Of a stretch of 64,000 nt of DNA, positions 20,419 through 29,265 are shown piece by piece; within the stretch, counting starts at the first letter, position 1, and every line of letters starts with the position of its first letter. This DNA is from Gordonia jinghuaiqii. Lineage in GTDB: Bacteria; Actinomycetota; Actinomycetes; Mycobacteriales; Mycobacteriaceae. The notes beneath the pieces were generated by a model. It worked only from the letters and a program-made list of their open reading frames with translations, made no database searches and had not been told where the DNA came from. The DNA lies in assembly GCF_014041935.1 (NCBI RefSeq), contig NZ_CP059491.1:1674001-1738000 (forward strand), given 5' to 3'. A program made the translations under genes and the position numbers.

Positions 20419-20994
20419 TCAGGCCGGGATGGCGTTCGGCATCGGCACGCAGCTCGGCGTGAACCGGGCCGAGCTGTCGAACCAACGGCTGTGCGGGTCG
20501 TCGAGGCTGCCGCAGTAGGCCGCGGCGCCGGAGGGGTCGCCGAGCTCATGGAACTTGCTGCGGTAGAACAACAGCGGTTCGGCGTCGGCGTCGACGTGGG
20601 CGTCGACGATCTCGCCGACGTAGATGACGTGGTCGCCGCCGTCGTAGGACGCCCACGGAGTGCAGATCAGCGTGGCGGCATTACCGGCGAGGGCCGGGAC
20701 CAGCCACTGCGGGTTCCACTCGGGTCCGGGGGTCTGCGGTTTGCCGGCGAAGTGCATGGCGGTGTCGAGCTGATCGGCGGCCAGCACGTTCACCGCGAAC
20801 GGCGCATCTTCGAGGTAACCGCATGCCTTGGACTTGCGGGTCAGCGTCACCTGGCACAGACGTGGTTCCAGCGAGATCGCGGTGAACGCCGTGACCGTGG
20901 CGCCATGACGCTCGCCCTCGCCGTTCTCGCAGGTGATGACCGTGACGCCGCTGGCGAACTGGCCGAAGATGTTGCGCATCGTCCGTTGGTCCAT
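20419..20994 (-). CDS. pheA2: Flavin reductase component of phenol monooxygenase (PheA2/HpaC family)
   Basis: This 191-residue flavin-reductase-like protein starts [21 protein letters not shown]. It contains [23 protein letters not shown] (family FMN/FAD-binding block) and the late [14 protein letters not shown] with its metal/flavin-site pattern GDHVIYVGE. It uses NADH to make FADH2 for the oxygenase encoded 68 nt downstream. It is the first gene of the operon, and its promoter lies in the 198-nt region shared with the AraC regulator. The ATG at 20994 follows an AGGAGCTGATCCCC ribosome-binding region. Confidence 0.9.
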   Translation of the reverse strand: MDQRTMRNIFGQFASGVTVITCENGEGERHGATVTAFTAISLEPRLCQVTLTRKSKACGYLEDAPFAVNVLAADQLDTAMHFAGKPQTPGPEWNPQWLVPALAGNAATLICTPWASYDGGDHVIYVGEIVDAHVDADAEPLLFYRSKFHELGDPSGAAAYCGSLDDPHSRWFDSSARFTPSCVPMPNAIPA

Positions 20995-21069
20995 GGGGAT
21001 CAGCTCCTTCGTCGTCGCACCTTGTCGATCGGATGACCGAGGTGCTCGTGTGCTGGTGTGGACCCAAGG

Positions 21070-21085
21070 TATGACCGCGATCACA
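21070..21085. promoter_or_regulatory. CRP/GlxR-like box 1
   Basis: On the minus strand this reads TGTGATCGCGGTCATA, matching nine of ten positions of the TGTGA-N6-TCACA consensus of cAMP-receptor-type regulators (Crp, GlxR). It lies 76 nt upstream of the pheA2 start. Catabolite control of the phenol operon is inferred. Confidence 0.5.
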
Positions 21086-21100
21086 GACCGTCGATCCTCA

Positions 21101-21131
21101 TTGCGAAGCCGCGATCCGCTTTGCGCACCCG
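21101..21131. promoter_or_regulatory. Direct-repeat operator candidate for the AraC-type activator
   Basis: TTGCGAAGCCG (21101-21111) and TTGCGCACCCG (21121-21131) are direct repeats with a period of exactly 20 nt, about two helical turns. This is the arrangement bound by AraC/XylS activators. It sits between the divergent pheA2 and regulator genes, with CRP-like boxes on both sides. Confidence 0.55.
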
Positions 21132-21161
21132 ATGCGATCAGGCTCTCCGGGAGGTATGGGA

Positions 21162-21177
21162 AGTGATAGGTGTCACA
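21162..21177. promoter_or_regulatory. CRP/GlxR-like box 2
   Basis: AGTGATAGGTGTCACA fits nine of ten positions of TGTGA-N6-TCACA. It ends 15 nt upstream of the regulator's GTG start (21193), where binding could also repress the regulator. Confidence 0.5.
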
Positions 21178-21192
21178 GCTAGGCTGAACTCC

Positions 21193-22203
21193 GTGAGGGC
21201 TCAACCGCCGCCCGGGACCGGGACCGACGACGCACCCGTCCCGCGGGATGAAGTGACGTCGAAACGTGTCGTGTACTCGGGCAACGCCGACTGGGACGAG
21301 GTTCACCACGTCGTCGCCGACGCGTACTTCCCGCACGAACTGCGGCCCCTGTCACGCGACGACGCCTCGCGCTACCGGCTCGAATCCACCGCGATCGGTT
21401 CGACGGTGCTCGCCCGCATCGGTTTCGGCGCCGACGTCTCGATCGACTCCGATCACCCGGGGGCGTGGGCCATCAACATCCCGCTTGCGGGCAGGCTGTC
21501 GTCGATCACCGAGGGTCGCGAGATCGTCTCGGAGCCGGGTCAGGCGACGCTCAATCCGCCGGACACGCCGACGGTGATCACCAACTGGAGCCGGACGTGC
21601 GAGATCATCGGCTTCAAGATCGACCGCGACTATCTGCAGCGCGAGATCGACCGGATCGCGGGGCGCCCCGGACGTTCACTGGTCCGTCAGCTCGACCTCC
21701 GGACCGGTGCCGGCGCGGAGTGGCTGGGTCTGCTGCGGTCGGCACGTCAGCAGGTGGCGCAGTCGGAGAGTGTGTTGCTGCGCAACGAGCGGATGGCCGA
21801 GCAACTCGGCGGCATGCTCACGACGGCTCTCGTCGTCGCGGCGCTGCCCGAGACCGACGAGGTCTGCGCCGGCACCCGGCCACGGACGGTCAAGCGCGTG
21901 ATCGACGCGATCCACCTCGATCCGGCTCATCCGTGGACCGTCGGCGAACTCGCCGAGATCGGCGCGGTCAGCGCGCGTCGCCTGCAGCAGGGTTTCCGCG
22001 AGTGCGTCGGGCTCAGCCCGATGGAGTACCTGCTCGACGTTCGGCTCGAGTGCATCCACAACGATCTGCTCGCCGGAAGCGAGACCGCGACCATCACCGA
22101 CATCGCAACCCGCTGGGGGGTCATGCACACCGGCCGGTTCGCCGCGGCGTACCGCCGCAAGTACGGGGTCACGCCGTCGGAAACGCGACGGCACGGAGCC
22201 TGA
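21193..22203 (+). CDS. pheR: AraC-family transcriptional activator of the phenol operon (PheR-like)
   Basis: The 336-residue regulator has an N-terminal AraC-binding-like domain (residues 25-190, with WAINIPLAGRLSSITEGREI and ATLNPPDTPTVITNWS). The C-terminal double helix-turn-helix spans about 225-330 (WTVGELAEIGAVSARRLQQGF, TITDIATRWGVMHTGRFAAAYRRKYG, split here by a linker). It is divergent from pheA2-pheA1-catA, which it probably activates in response to phenol, as PheR does in Rhodococcus. GTG at 21193 was chosen because upstream in-frame codons fall in the operator region; the start remains uncertain. Confidence 0.85.
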   Translation: MRAQPPPGTGTDDAPVPRDEVTSKRVVYSGNADWDEVHHVVADAYFPHELRPLSRDDASRYRLESTAIGSTVLARIGFGADVSIDSDHPGAWAINIPLAGRLSSITEGREIVSEPGQATLNPPDTPTVITNWSRTCEIIGFKIDRDYLQREIDRIAGRPGRSLVRQLDLRTGAGAEWLGLLRSARQQVAQSESVLLRNERMAEQLGGMLTTALVVAALPETDEVCAGTRPRTVKRVIDAIHLDPAHPWTVGELAEIGAVSARRLQQGFRECVGLSPMEYLLDVRLECIHNDLLAGSETATITDIATRWGVMHTGRFAAAYRRKYGVTPSETRRHGA

Positions 22204-22234
22204 GGCCACGCACACGCCCTGAGGTCACCGAACA

Positions 22235-22276
22235 AAGCCGCGCCCGTCGTTCGCAGAGAACGGCCGGGCGCGGCTT
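22235..22276. terminator. Strong bidirectional terminator hairpin
   Basis: Twelve-base perfect arms AAGCCGCGCCCG (22235-22246) and CGGGCGCGGCTT (22265-22276) lie between the convergent stops of the AraC gene (22203) and prs (22293). The A-start and T-end fit termination in both directions. Confidence 0.8.
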
Positions 22277-22292
22277 CGGCGAAAGCGACGGG

Positions 22293-23270
22293 TCAGGCGA
22301 TGCCGTCGAAAAGGCTTGTGACGGACCCGTTTTCGAAGACCTCGCGGATCGTCTGGGCGAGCAGCGGGGCGATCGAGAGGACGGTCAGGTTCGCGAAGCG
22401 CTTGTCCATGGGGATGGGCAGCGTGTCGGTCGCGATGACCTCCTTGGCGCCGCATGATGCGAGACGTTCGGCGGCCGGGTCGGAGAACACACCGTGGGTG
22501 GTGGCGATGATGACGTCACCGGCGCCGGCGTCCTTGAGTACGCGAACCGCGCCGGCGATGGTGCCGCCGGTGTCGATCATGTCGTCGATGAGGACGCAGG
22601 TGCGGCCCTCGACCTCGCCGACCACGCGATTGGACTTGACCTGGTTGGGCACCAACGGATCACGGGTCTTGTGGATGAAGGCCAGCGGTGCGCCGTTGAG
22701 GGCGTCGGCCCACTTCTCGGCGACGCGCACACGGCCGGAGTCCGGCGAGACGACGGTGATGTTGTCGGTGCCGTAGGTGTCACAGACGTAGCCTGCGAGC
22801 TGACCGAGGGCGTGCATGTGGTCGACCGGGCCGTCGAAGAAGCCCTGGATCTGGTCGGTGTGCAGGTCGACGGTGATGATGCGGTCGGCGCCCGCGGTCT
22901 TCAGCAGGTCGGCGATCAGGCGTGCCGAGATGGGCTCACGTCCGCGGTGCTTCTTGTCCTGGCGGGCGTAGGGGTAGAACGGCAGGATCACGCTGATCCG
23001 CTTGGCCGAGCCGCGCTTGAGGGCGTCGATCATGATCAGCGCCTCCATGACCCACTGGTTCAGCGGGACCGGGCAGCTCTGCAGGACGAAGGCATCCGAA
23101 CCGCGCACCGACTCCTCGAAACGAACAAAGGTCTCGCCATTGGCGAAGTCGCGGGCGGTCTGAGGGGTCACCTTGATGCCCAGTTCGTCGGCAACGGCTT
23201 CGGCCAGCTCGGGGTGGGCACGACCAGAGAACAGCATCAGGTTCTTCTGGTTGTCGGTGGTCCAGGTCAT
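22293..23270 (-). CDS. prs: Ribose-phosphate pyrophosphokinase (PRPP synthetase)
   Basis: This 325-residue enzyme makes phosphoribosyl pyrophosphate from ribose-5-phosphate and ATP for nucleotide, histidine and cell-wall arabinan synthesis. Seen: LFSGRAHPELAEAVADELG at the start, FPYARQDKKHRGREPISA-type ATP loop (here FYPYARQDKKHRGREP), TVDLHTDQIQGFF with the metal-binding His/Asp, and the PRPP loop LIDDMIDTGGT. It lies 77 nt downstream of glmU on the same strand, the mycobacterial glmU-prs arrangement. Confidence 0.97.
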   Translation of the reverse strand: MTWTTDNQKNLMLFSGRAHPELAEAVADELGIKVTPQTARDFANGETFVRFEESVRGSDAFVLQSCPVPLNQWVMEALIMIDALKRGSAKRISVILPFYPYARQDKKHRGREPISARLIADLLKTAGADRIITVDLHTDQIQGFFDGPVDHMHALGQLAGYVCDTYGTDNITVVSPDSGRVRVAEKWADALNGAPLAFIHKTRDPLVPNQVKSNRVVGEVEGRTCVLIDDMIDTGGTIAGAVRVLKDAGAGDVIIATTHGVFSDPAAERLASCGAKEVIATDTLPIPMDKRFANLTVLSIAPLLAQTIREVFENGSVTSLFDGIA

Positions 23271-23347
23271 GAAAACTCTTCTGTTCGTGTCGTTTTGAGA
23301 AAATCACCTGTCGCTGGTGGCGACAGGGGTCTGGCGCGGGTCTGCCC

Positions 23348-24811
23348 TCAGGCCGGCCCGGGATCGCGTTCGCGAGCCTTCTGCGCCGCACGTGCCGCCG
23401 CGGTGTCGGGCCGCTTGCGCACGACCCAGTCCTCGATGACACGCTGGTCGCCCGCCGAGACCGAGAGGGCGCCCGGCGGTACATCTTGCCGCACGACAGT
23501 TCCGGCTCCGGTGTATGCCCCGTCGCCGACGGTCACCGGGGCGACGAACATGTTGTCCGAACCGGTCCGGCAGTGGTCGCCGATCACCGTGCGGTGCTTG
23601 GTCACGCCGTCGTAGTTCACGAAAACGCTCGACGCCCCGATGTTGGACTGCTCGCCGATCGTGGCGTCGCCGACATAGGTGAGGTGGGGGATCTTGGAGC
23701 CGTCGCCGATCGTCGCGTTCTTCGTCTCGACGAAGGTGCCGATCTTGCCTGCGACGCCGAGCGTGGTGCCGGGTCGGAGGTAGGCGAACGGGCCGACGGT
23801 GGCGGCTTCGCCGATGACCGCGTCGCTGCCGTGGGTGCGGATGACCTGCGCCCCCGCGCCGATCGTGACATCGGTCAGCGTGGTGTCGGGGCCGACGACG
23901 GCGTCGGTGGCGATGCGCGTGCGGCCGCGGAGCTGGGTGCCCGGTTCGATGCGCACGTCCGGTTCGATCGTGACGTCGATGTCGATCCAGGTACTGGCCG
24001 GGTCGACGACGGTCACGCCGTCGAGCTGGTGGCGTCGCACGATGCGCCGGTTGAGTTCGGCGCCGAGTGCGGCGAGCTGGACGCGGTCGTTGCATCCGGC
24101 GACCAGTACGGGATCGGCCACGCTGAAGCCGCGAACGGACCGGCCGGCGTCGCGGGCGATCTCCACGATGTCGGTGAGGTAGTACTCGCCCTGGACGTTG
24201 TCGGTCGACAGCTTCGACAGGCCCTCGCGCAGCGCGGCGGCGTCGAAGGCGTACACCCCGGCGTTGACCTCGGTGATCGACCGCTGGTCGGGGGTCGCAT
24301 CCTTGTGTTCGACGATGGCCAGCACGGAGGTGTCCTCCGCGCGGATGATGCGTCCGTACCCGGTCGGGTCGTCGGCGTCGAAGCTGGTCAGCGTCACGGC
24401 GGCGCCGCCGTCCGCGGTGTGCGTGGCGACGAGCCCGCGCAGCGTCTCGGCGTCGAGGAGGGGGACGTCGGCGGCGGTGATGATGATCGTGCCGTCGAAG
24501 TCGGCGGGCAGGCCGGTGAGTCCGGCCCGGGCGGCGTCGCCGGTGCCGCGGGGTGCGTCCTGCTCGGCGACGGTGATCGTGCGGCCCAGTTCGCCCGCGA
24601 TGTCGGTAGCGGCGGCGGAGACGCGTTCACGCTCGTGGCTGACGACGACGACGAGGTGATCGGGATCTGTGTCGGCTGCGCCGTGGAGGGCGTGTCCGAG
24701 AAGGGATCGCCCGGCGATGGTGTGCAGAATCTTGGGGGTCGTGGACTTCATGCGGGTACCGGCGCCCGCGGCCAGGACGATCACGGCCACGGATGGCGAT
24801 GCTCCCGTCAT
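23348..24811 (-). CDS. glmU: Bifunctional N-acetylglucosamine-1-phosphate uridyltransferase / glucosamine-1-phosphate acetyltransferase
   Basis: This 487-residue enzyme makes UDP-GlcNAc for peptidoglycan. The N-terminal nucleotidyltransferase has [19 protein letters not shown] (13-31), [13 protein letters not shown] and TAADVPLLD. The C-terminal left-handed beta-helix acetyltransferase has [35 protein letters not shown] blocks (active His in PHLTYVGDA) and [15 protein letters not shown]. The length fits actinobacterial GlmU. It is transcribed with prs. Confidence 0.97.
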   Translation of the reverse strand: MTGASPSVAVIVLAAGAGTRMKSTTPKILHTIAGRSLLGHALHGAADTDPDHLVVVVSHERERVSAAATDIAGELGRTITVAEQDAPRGTGDAARAGLTGLPADFDGTIIITAADVPLLDAETLRGLVATHTADGGAAVTLTSFDADDPTGYGRIIRAEDTSVLAIVEHKDATPDQRSITEVNAGVYAFDAAALREGLSKLSTDNVQGEYYLTDIVEIARDAGRSVRGFSVADPVLVAGCNDRVQLAALGAELNRRIVRRHQLDGVTVVDPASTWIDIDVTIEPDVRIEPGTQLRGRTRIATDAVVGPDTTLTDVTIGAGAQVIRTHGSDAVIGEAATVGPFAYLRPGTTLGVAGKIGTFVETKNATIGDGSKIPHLTYVGDATIGEQSNIGASSVFVNYDGVTKHRTVIGDHCRTGSDNMFVAPVTVGDGAYTGAGTVVRQDVPPGALSVSAGDQRVIEDWVVRKRPDTAAARAAQKARERDPGPA

Positions 24812-25050
24812 CGAATGTCCACCCTCTCCTGAATCGGTGTCCGCAACCCGAGTCTGGGACGGGTTTGCTCAGGCACGTCGGGTGCGATCCTACGCACCGG
24901 CGGCCGACGGCAGAAATGCACCGCGCCGTTGCCGGGCTCACCGGCCACCTGGCCTGATAGAAAACAAGGGACCGCAAATCCCCGAGCGATCGGTCGGTAT
25001 GCACCTGGGTGACGCCGACCGTCTCGCTCGCACGCGGTGGAGCGGACCAA

Positions 25051-25074
25051 CCGCACCGGAGATCTCCGGTGCGG
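25051..25074. promoter_or_regulatory. Perfect 24-bp palindrome in the leader of the FabG-like gene
   Basis: Half-site CCGCACCGGAGA is followed immediately by its exact reverse complement TCTCCGGTGCGG, with no spacer. It ends 24 nt upstream of the ATG at 25099, and the GGAGGT ribosome-binding site follows. A homodimeric repressor site is the simplest reading; an RNA hairpin near the ribosome-binding site is the alternative. Confidence 0.75.
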
Positions 25075-25098
25075 GAACAGACCACACGGAGGTAATGG

Positions 25099-25854
25099 AT
25101 GAGCACGCAGAAAACGGCGATCGTGACCGGCGCGGCCCGGGGCATCGGCGCGGCCGTGGCCAAGCGCCTGGCGGAGGACGGGCTGGCCGTGGCCGTCCTC
25201 GACCTCGACGCCGATGCCTGCGCCGACACCGTCAAGGCGATCACCGACGCCGGTGGCAAGGCCATCGCGGTGGGTGCCGACGTCGCCGACGAGGCCTCGG
25301 TGAAGGCGGGTGTCGACAAGGTCGTCGAGGAGCTCGGACCCCCGACCGTCGTCGTCAACAACGCGGGCATCCTGCGCGACAACCTCTTGTTCAAGATGAC
25401 CGTCGACGACTGGGACGCCGTCCTCGCCGTGCACCTGCGCGGTGCGTTCAACGTGACCAAGGCCGCACAGAAGCACATGGTCGACGCCGGCTGGGGCCGC
25501 ATCGTCAACCTGTCGAGCACCTCGGCGCTGGGCAACCGGGGCCAGGCGAACTACTCCGCCGCCAAGGCGGGCATGCAGGGCTTCACCAAGACCCTCGCCA
25601 TCGAGCTCGGCAAGTTCGGCGTGACCGCCAACGCCATTGCTCCCGGCTTCATCGAGACCGAGATGACCGCCGCCACCGCCGAGCGCATGGGTGTGCCCTT
25701 CGAGGACTTCAAGAAGGCCGCCGCGAGCCAGATCCCGGTCAACCGGATCGGTGCGCCGGAGGACATCGCCCACACCGCGTCGTTCTTCATCAGCGAGGGT
25801 GCAGGCTTCGTCTCCGGTCAGGTGGTCTACGTCGCCGGTGGTCCGAAGGACTGA
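25099..25854 (+). CDS. Short-chain dehydrogenase/reductase, FabG-like (3-oxoacyl-ACP reductase family)
   Basis: This 251-residue Rossmann enzyme has TGAARGIGAAVAKRL (10-24) as the cofactor loop and NNAGI at about 90. The catalytic Ser lies in VNLSSTSALGN, with Tyr and Lys in YSAAKAGMQG. PGFIETEMT and SGQVVYVAGG are at the C-terminus. The Asp after beta-2 (AVLDLDADAC) is the residue that usually favours NAD(H) over NADP(H). The gene is monocistronic between glmU (divergent) and tRNA-Gln. It could be a 3-oxoacyl-ACP or acetoacetyl-CoA reductase, or another SDR; the substrate is not determined. Confidence 0.88.
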   Translation: MSTQKTAIVTGAARGIGAAVAKRLAEDGLAVAVLDLDADACADTVKAITDAGGKAIAVGADVADEASVKAGVDKVVEELGPPTVVVNNAGILRDNLLFKMTVDDWDAVLAVHLRGAFNVTKAAQKHMVDAGWGRIVNLSSTSALGNRGQANYSAAKAGMQGFTKTLAIELGKFGVTANAIAPGFIETEMTAATAERMGVPFEDFKKAAASQIPVNRIGAPEDIAHTASFFISEGAGFVSGQVVYVAGGPKD

Positions 25855-25973
25855 TCACCCGCAGACTTCGTTTCGACTCCTGGACTTCGATCGAGGTCTG
25901 GGAGTCGGAACGAGGTCGTGCAGTGGCCTGACGTGACTGCCCGAAGGCTGTGGCACAATCGTCAGCGCAGTGA

Positions 25974-26045
25974 TCCCCCATGGTGTAATCGGCAACACTT
26001 CTGATTTTGGTTCAGGCATTCCAGGTTCGAGTCCTGGTGGGGGAG
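25974..26045 (+). tRNA. tRNA-Gln (anticodon TTG)
   Basis: This 72-nt cloverleaf has acceptor arms TCCCCCA (25974-25980) and TGGGGGA (26038-26044) and D-arm TGGTGTAATCGGCAACA. The anticodon stem TCTGA/TCAGG holds the 7-nt loop TTTTGGT, giving anticodon TTG. The T-arm is CCAGG-TTCGAGT-CCTGG and the discriminator base is G26045. CCA is not encoded. It lies 119 nt downstream of the FabG-like gene on the same strand. Confidence 0.95.
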
Positions 26046-26129
26046 CTCCAAGTGTTCCGGTGGCGGAGCTCGGGCGCGCCGCGAGAAGACGGTGGCCGTG
26101 AGCTCGCACGAACAGTGCCGGTGCCCGAA

Positions 26130-27149
26130 TCAATCCACCGGAACGATGAACCCTTCCTTGATGAGCCAGTCGTAGGCCACATCCGCGGGGTCCTGGCCGT
26201 CGATGTCGATGAGTCCGTTCAGTTCCTGCATGAGCGGGTCGGTGAGCTTGGCCGACAGGGGGGCCATCAGCTCGGCGATCTCCGGGTTGGCCTCGTGGAG
26301 GCCAGTGTTGATCACGACGCAACCGCTGTAGGGCAGGAAGAACTTCCGGTCGTCCTCCAGCACGGTGAGGTCGAGATTCTTGATGCGACCATCGGTGGAG
26401 TAGACCATGCCGAAGTTGCAGGGTTCGCTGCGTGCCGTGGAGGTGTAGACGACGCCGGAGTCCATGGTCGTCAGGTTGCCCTTCGGGACGCCGCCCGGTT
26501 CACCGAGCGGGATGCCGTAGGCCTTGAGCATCGGTATGAAACCGTCCGCGCGAGAGAGGAACTCGTCGTTGATGCAGAAGGTGCGTTCCGACTCGGGGAG
26601 CCTGGCGATGTCGGACATGGTCTTCACGTTCAGTTTCTGCGCGGTGGGGCTGGCCGCCGCGAACGCATAGGTGTTGTTGAACGACGCCGACGGTAGCCAC
26701 TCGACGCCGTTGGCGCGCTCGGCGTCACGGACTCGTTCCCAGAGTTCCTGTGGGTCGGCGATGGTCTCGGTCTCGCCGAGGTAGGTCTGCCAGGCCGTGC
26801 CGGTGTACTCCCAGACGATGTCGGCGTCGCCATTGAGCAAGGCCTGCCGCGAGGACATGGATCCGGGTGCGTTGGTGAGGTCGTCGACCTCGGCTCCGGC
26901 CGCGGCCAGATAGGTGGCGGTGATCTTGCCGAGCAGAACCTGTTCGGTGAAGTTCTTCGACGTCACCGCGATCGAGGTGCCCTCCAGCGGGCGTTCACCG
27001 CCGGGCAGCGAGGCGGCGCGGAAGGTGCCCGACGAGCTGACCAGACCACATGCGGTCAGCATGACCAGCGTCATCACCGACGCGGCCAGGATCGCCAGAG
27101 CCCGGCGATGGGCTCTGGGGTGAGGGGTTCTGGGGCGGTGCGCTCTCAT
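26130..27149 (-). CDS. Osmoprotectant ABC transporter substrate-binding lipoprotein (OpuCC/ProX-like)
   Basis: The 339-residue protein has a signal peptide ending in lipobox MLTACG (Cys34) and an OpuAC-type binding domain (SIAVTSKNFTEQVLLGKI, GDADIVWEYTGTAWQTYL, a typical QAT-binding layout). Family knowledge: it captures glycine betaine, choline or carnitine outside the membrane. It is the last of four genes that overlap by 4 nt each. The longer upstream open frame overlaps the permease gene and is not real; ATG 27149 pairs with the permease stop as ATGA. The exact ligand is unknown. Confidence 0.88.
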   Translation of the reverse strand: MRAHRPRTPHPRAHRRALAILAASVMTLVMLTACGLVSSSGTFRAASLPGGERPLEGTSIAVTSKNFTEQVLLGKITATYLAAAGAEVDDLTNAPGSMSSRQALLNGDADIVWEYTGTAWQTYLGETETIADPQELWERVRDAERANGVEWLPSASFNNTYAFAAASPTAQKLNVKTMSDIARLPESERTFCINDEFLSRADGFIPMLKAYGIPLGEPGGVPKGNLTTMDSGVVYTSTARSEPCNFGMVYSTDGRIKNLDLTVLEDDRKFFLPYSGCVVINTGLHEANPEIAELMAPLSAKLTDPLMQELNGLIDIDGQDPADVAYDWLIKEGFIVPVD

Positions 27150-27964
27150 GAGATCCCCCGGGGCGTCGCGACGAGCTCGACGAGCCTGCCCAGCCAGTCG
27201 ATCGTCATCGCGAGCAGCGCGACGAGAATGGCGCCGGTGACAAGCAGTTTCGGCAGGAACAGTGTGATGCCGGTGGTGATGACGGTCCCGAGACTCGGTG
27301 CCCCGATGAAGGTGCTCAGCGTCGCGGTGCCGACCAGGATGACCAGCGCGATCCGGACCCCGTTGAGGATCACCGGGACGGCCAGCGGCAACTCCACCTG
27401 GAACAGCGTGCGAGCGGCGGACAGTCCGATTCCCCGCGAGGCCTCGACCGTCCGCTGATCGACCTGCCGCAGACCCACGATCGTGTTCTGCAGGATGGGG
27501 AGCACGGCATAGACGACGAGACCGACGACGGCGGTGTTGAAACCGGTGCCGAGCCAGAAGGTGAACAACACGAGCAGGCCGATGGCCGGTGCGGCCTGCC
27601 CGATGTTGGCGATGTTGACCACGATCGGATTGAGCCATCGCATCGACGGACGGGTGAGCACGATCCCCAGCGGGATGGCAATGCACACCACGATGACCGT
27701 CGCCACGAGCGTCAGCTGGATGTGATCGATGATCGTCGCCTGCAGGGCGGGCCACGACATCGACGCGCTCTCGGTCTCGGTGAAAGTCGTGTTCTGGTAC
27801 CAGATCACGAAACCGGCGGTGACGACGACGATCACCAGCGGCTCGAACCACACGTCGACCGGGATGCGTGAGAAGCGTCCACGACGCCCTTCCCCGGCCG
27901 AACCGAGCGTTGCCGCCGGACCGGTCGCGGTGATCTCGGCTTCCTCGGCGATGAAGCCCGTCAT
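27146..27964 (-). CDS. Osmoprotectant ABC transporter permease (OpuCD-like)
   Basis: This 272-residue inner-membrane permease has about six helices after a 35-residue cytoplasmic N-terminus. The BPD-permease EAA loop is visible (VEASRGIGLSAARTLFQVELP), and VNIANIGQAAPAIGLLVL precedes it, as in OpuC/YehW permeases. Its ATG at 27964 overlaps the stop of the ATPase gene and its TGA overlaps the start of the binding-protein gene. The partner permease is at 29262-29906. Confidence 0.9.
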   Translation of the reverse strand: MTGFIAEEAEITATGPAATLGSAGEGRRGRFSRIPVDVWFEPLVIVVVTAGFVIWYQNTTFTETESASMSWPALQATIIDHIQLTLVATVIVVCIAIPLGIVLTRPSMRWLNPIVVNIANIGQAAPAIGLLVLFTFWLGTGFNTAVVGLVVYAVLPILQNTIVGLRQVDQRTVEASRGIGLSAARTLFQVELPLAVPVILNGVRIALVILVGTATLSTFIGAPSLGTVITTGITLFLPKLLVTGAILVALLAMTIDWLGRLVELVATPRGIS

Positions 27965-29265
27965 CGGTCGACGCTCGGCTCGGGCGTGCCGATCACGGTG
28001 GTGTCGCCGCTGGTGTCGTCGGCTGCCACGACCGGGGTCTCCACGGGCGCCGACCCATCGGCGTGATCGAGATAGCCGACGTGGTCGTCGTCGCGCACGG
28101 TCGCGAGCTGGTCGCGGATGGCCTCCATGACGGCGGCGATGTTCAGCGCTCCGACGACGGCACCGCGGCCGTCGGTGACGAGCACACCGCCCTGGCTGGT
28201 GGCGAGCATGGAGTCGAGGGCGTCGTTGAGCGTCGACGACTGGGCGACCACGGGAAGTCGCGGGTCGAGGTAGTCCGAGATCTCGGGTTTGGCCTTGATC
28301 TCGGCGATCGACGGCCAGGCGCGGGGGCGACCGTGTTGATCGACGACGGCCACCCAGTCCTCACCGGCTGCCCTGGCACGACCCACGACGCTGCCGGAGG
28401 GTTCGCCGACGCGTGCGGTCACGACATCTCTGATCTCCACATCGCGCACGCGGGTGAGTGTCAGATGAGCAAGGGTCGCACCGGAACCCACGAACTCCTC
28501 GACGAACGGGCTGGCCGGGTTGGCGAGGATCTCCTCCGGCGGCGCGTACTGCTCGACGCGGCCGCCCTCGGAGAGGATCAGCACCTTGTCGCCCAGTTTG
28601 GTGGCCTCTTCGAAGTCGTGGGTGACGATGACGATCGTCTTGGCGAGCTCGTGCTGGATCGCGATCAGTTTGTCCTGCAACCGTGCCCGAGTGATCGGGT
28701 CGACCGCGCCGAACGGCTCGTCCATCAGCAGCACCGGCGGGTCGGCGGCGAGTGCGCGGGCCACGCCGACACGTTGCTGCTGACCGCCGGACATGTCCTT
28801 GGGCAGCCGGTCGGCGAAGGTCGCCGCATCCAGGCCGACGAGGTCGAGCAGGTATTCGGTTCGTTCGTCGATCCGCTTCTTGTCCCACTTGAGGATTCGC
28901 GGGATCGCGCCGATGTTCTTGCTCACCGACCAGTGCGGGAAGAGGCCGCCGGACTGGATCACGTACCCGATGGACTGGCGCAGCCAGTCCGGGTTCTCCT
29001 CGGTCACATCGCGTCCGCCGATGTAGATGCGGCCCTCGGTGGGTTCGATGAGCCGGTTGATCATCTTGAGCGTCGTGGTCTTGCCGCAGCCCGACGGTCC
29101 GACGAAGGCGACGATGTCGCCGGCCTCGACCTCGAGATCGAGCTGTGCGACGGCCGGCTCGGACGAACCGCGATAACGCTTGACGACGCCGTCGAGCCGG
29201 ATCGATTCCCCGCTGACGTTGCGATCCTTGCTGTCTCGCGTCGGCGAGGTGGTGAGGTCGGTCAT
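27961..29265 (-). CDS. Osmoprotectant ABC transporter ATPase with C-terminal CBS domains (OpuCA-like)
   Basis: The 434-residue ATPase has Walker A GPSGCGKTTT (near 56), signature MSGGQQQRVGVARAL, Walker B VLLMDEPFGAVD and switch His IVTHDFEEA. Residues about 300-405 form a CBS-type pair (ARVGEPSGSVVGRA to VLVTDGRGAVVGALNIA). In related OpuA/OpuC systems such domains sense ionic strength or cyclic di-AMP. The C-terminal 40 residues are acidic and low complexity. ATG 29265 overlaps the first permease's stop (ATGA), and the gene's own stop overlaps the next start. Confidence 0.92.
   Translation of the reverse strand: MTDLTTSPTRDSKDRNVSGESIRLDGVVKRYRGSSEPAVAQLDLEVEAGDIVAFVGPSGCGKTTTLKMINRLIEPTEGRIYIGGRDVTEENPDWLRQSIGYVIQSGGLFPHWSVSKNIGAIPRILKWDKKRIDERTEYLLDLVGLDAATFADRLPKDMSGGQQQRVGVARALAADPPVLLMDEPFGAVDPITRARLQDKLIAIQHELAKTIVIVTHDFEEATKLGDKVLILSEGGRVEQYAPPEEILANPASPFVEEFVGSGATLAHLTLTRVRDVEIRDVVTARVGEPSGSVVGRARAAGEDWVAVVDQHGRPRAWPSIAEIKAKPEISDYLDPRLPVVAQSSTLNDALDSMLATSQGGVLVTDGRGAVVGALNIAAVMEAIRDQLATVRDDDHVGYLDHADGSAPVETPVVAADDTSGDTTVIGTPEPSVDR

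Noticed and set aside
24812..25098. A plus-strand coding region before the FabG-like gene (part of a 420-codon frame)
   Set aside because: The frame overlaps the FabG-like gene out of phase and has shadow composition; the segment is a divergent promoter region with a palindrome.
26130..27851. Binding protein read as 573 residues
   Set aside because: The extension runs through the permease gene in another frame; ATG 27149 starts a proper signal peptide.
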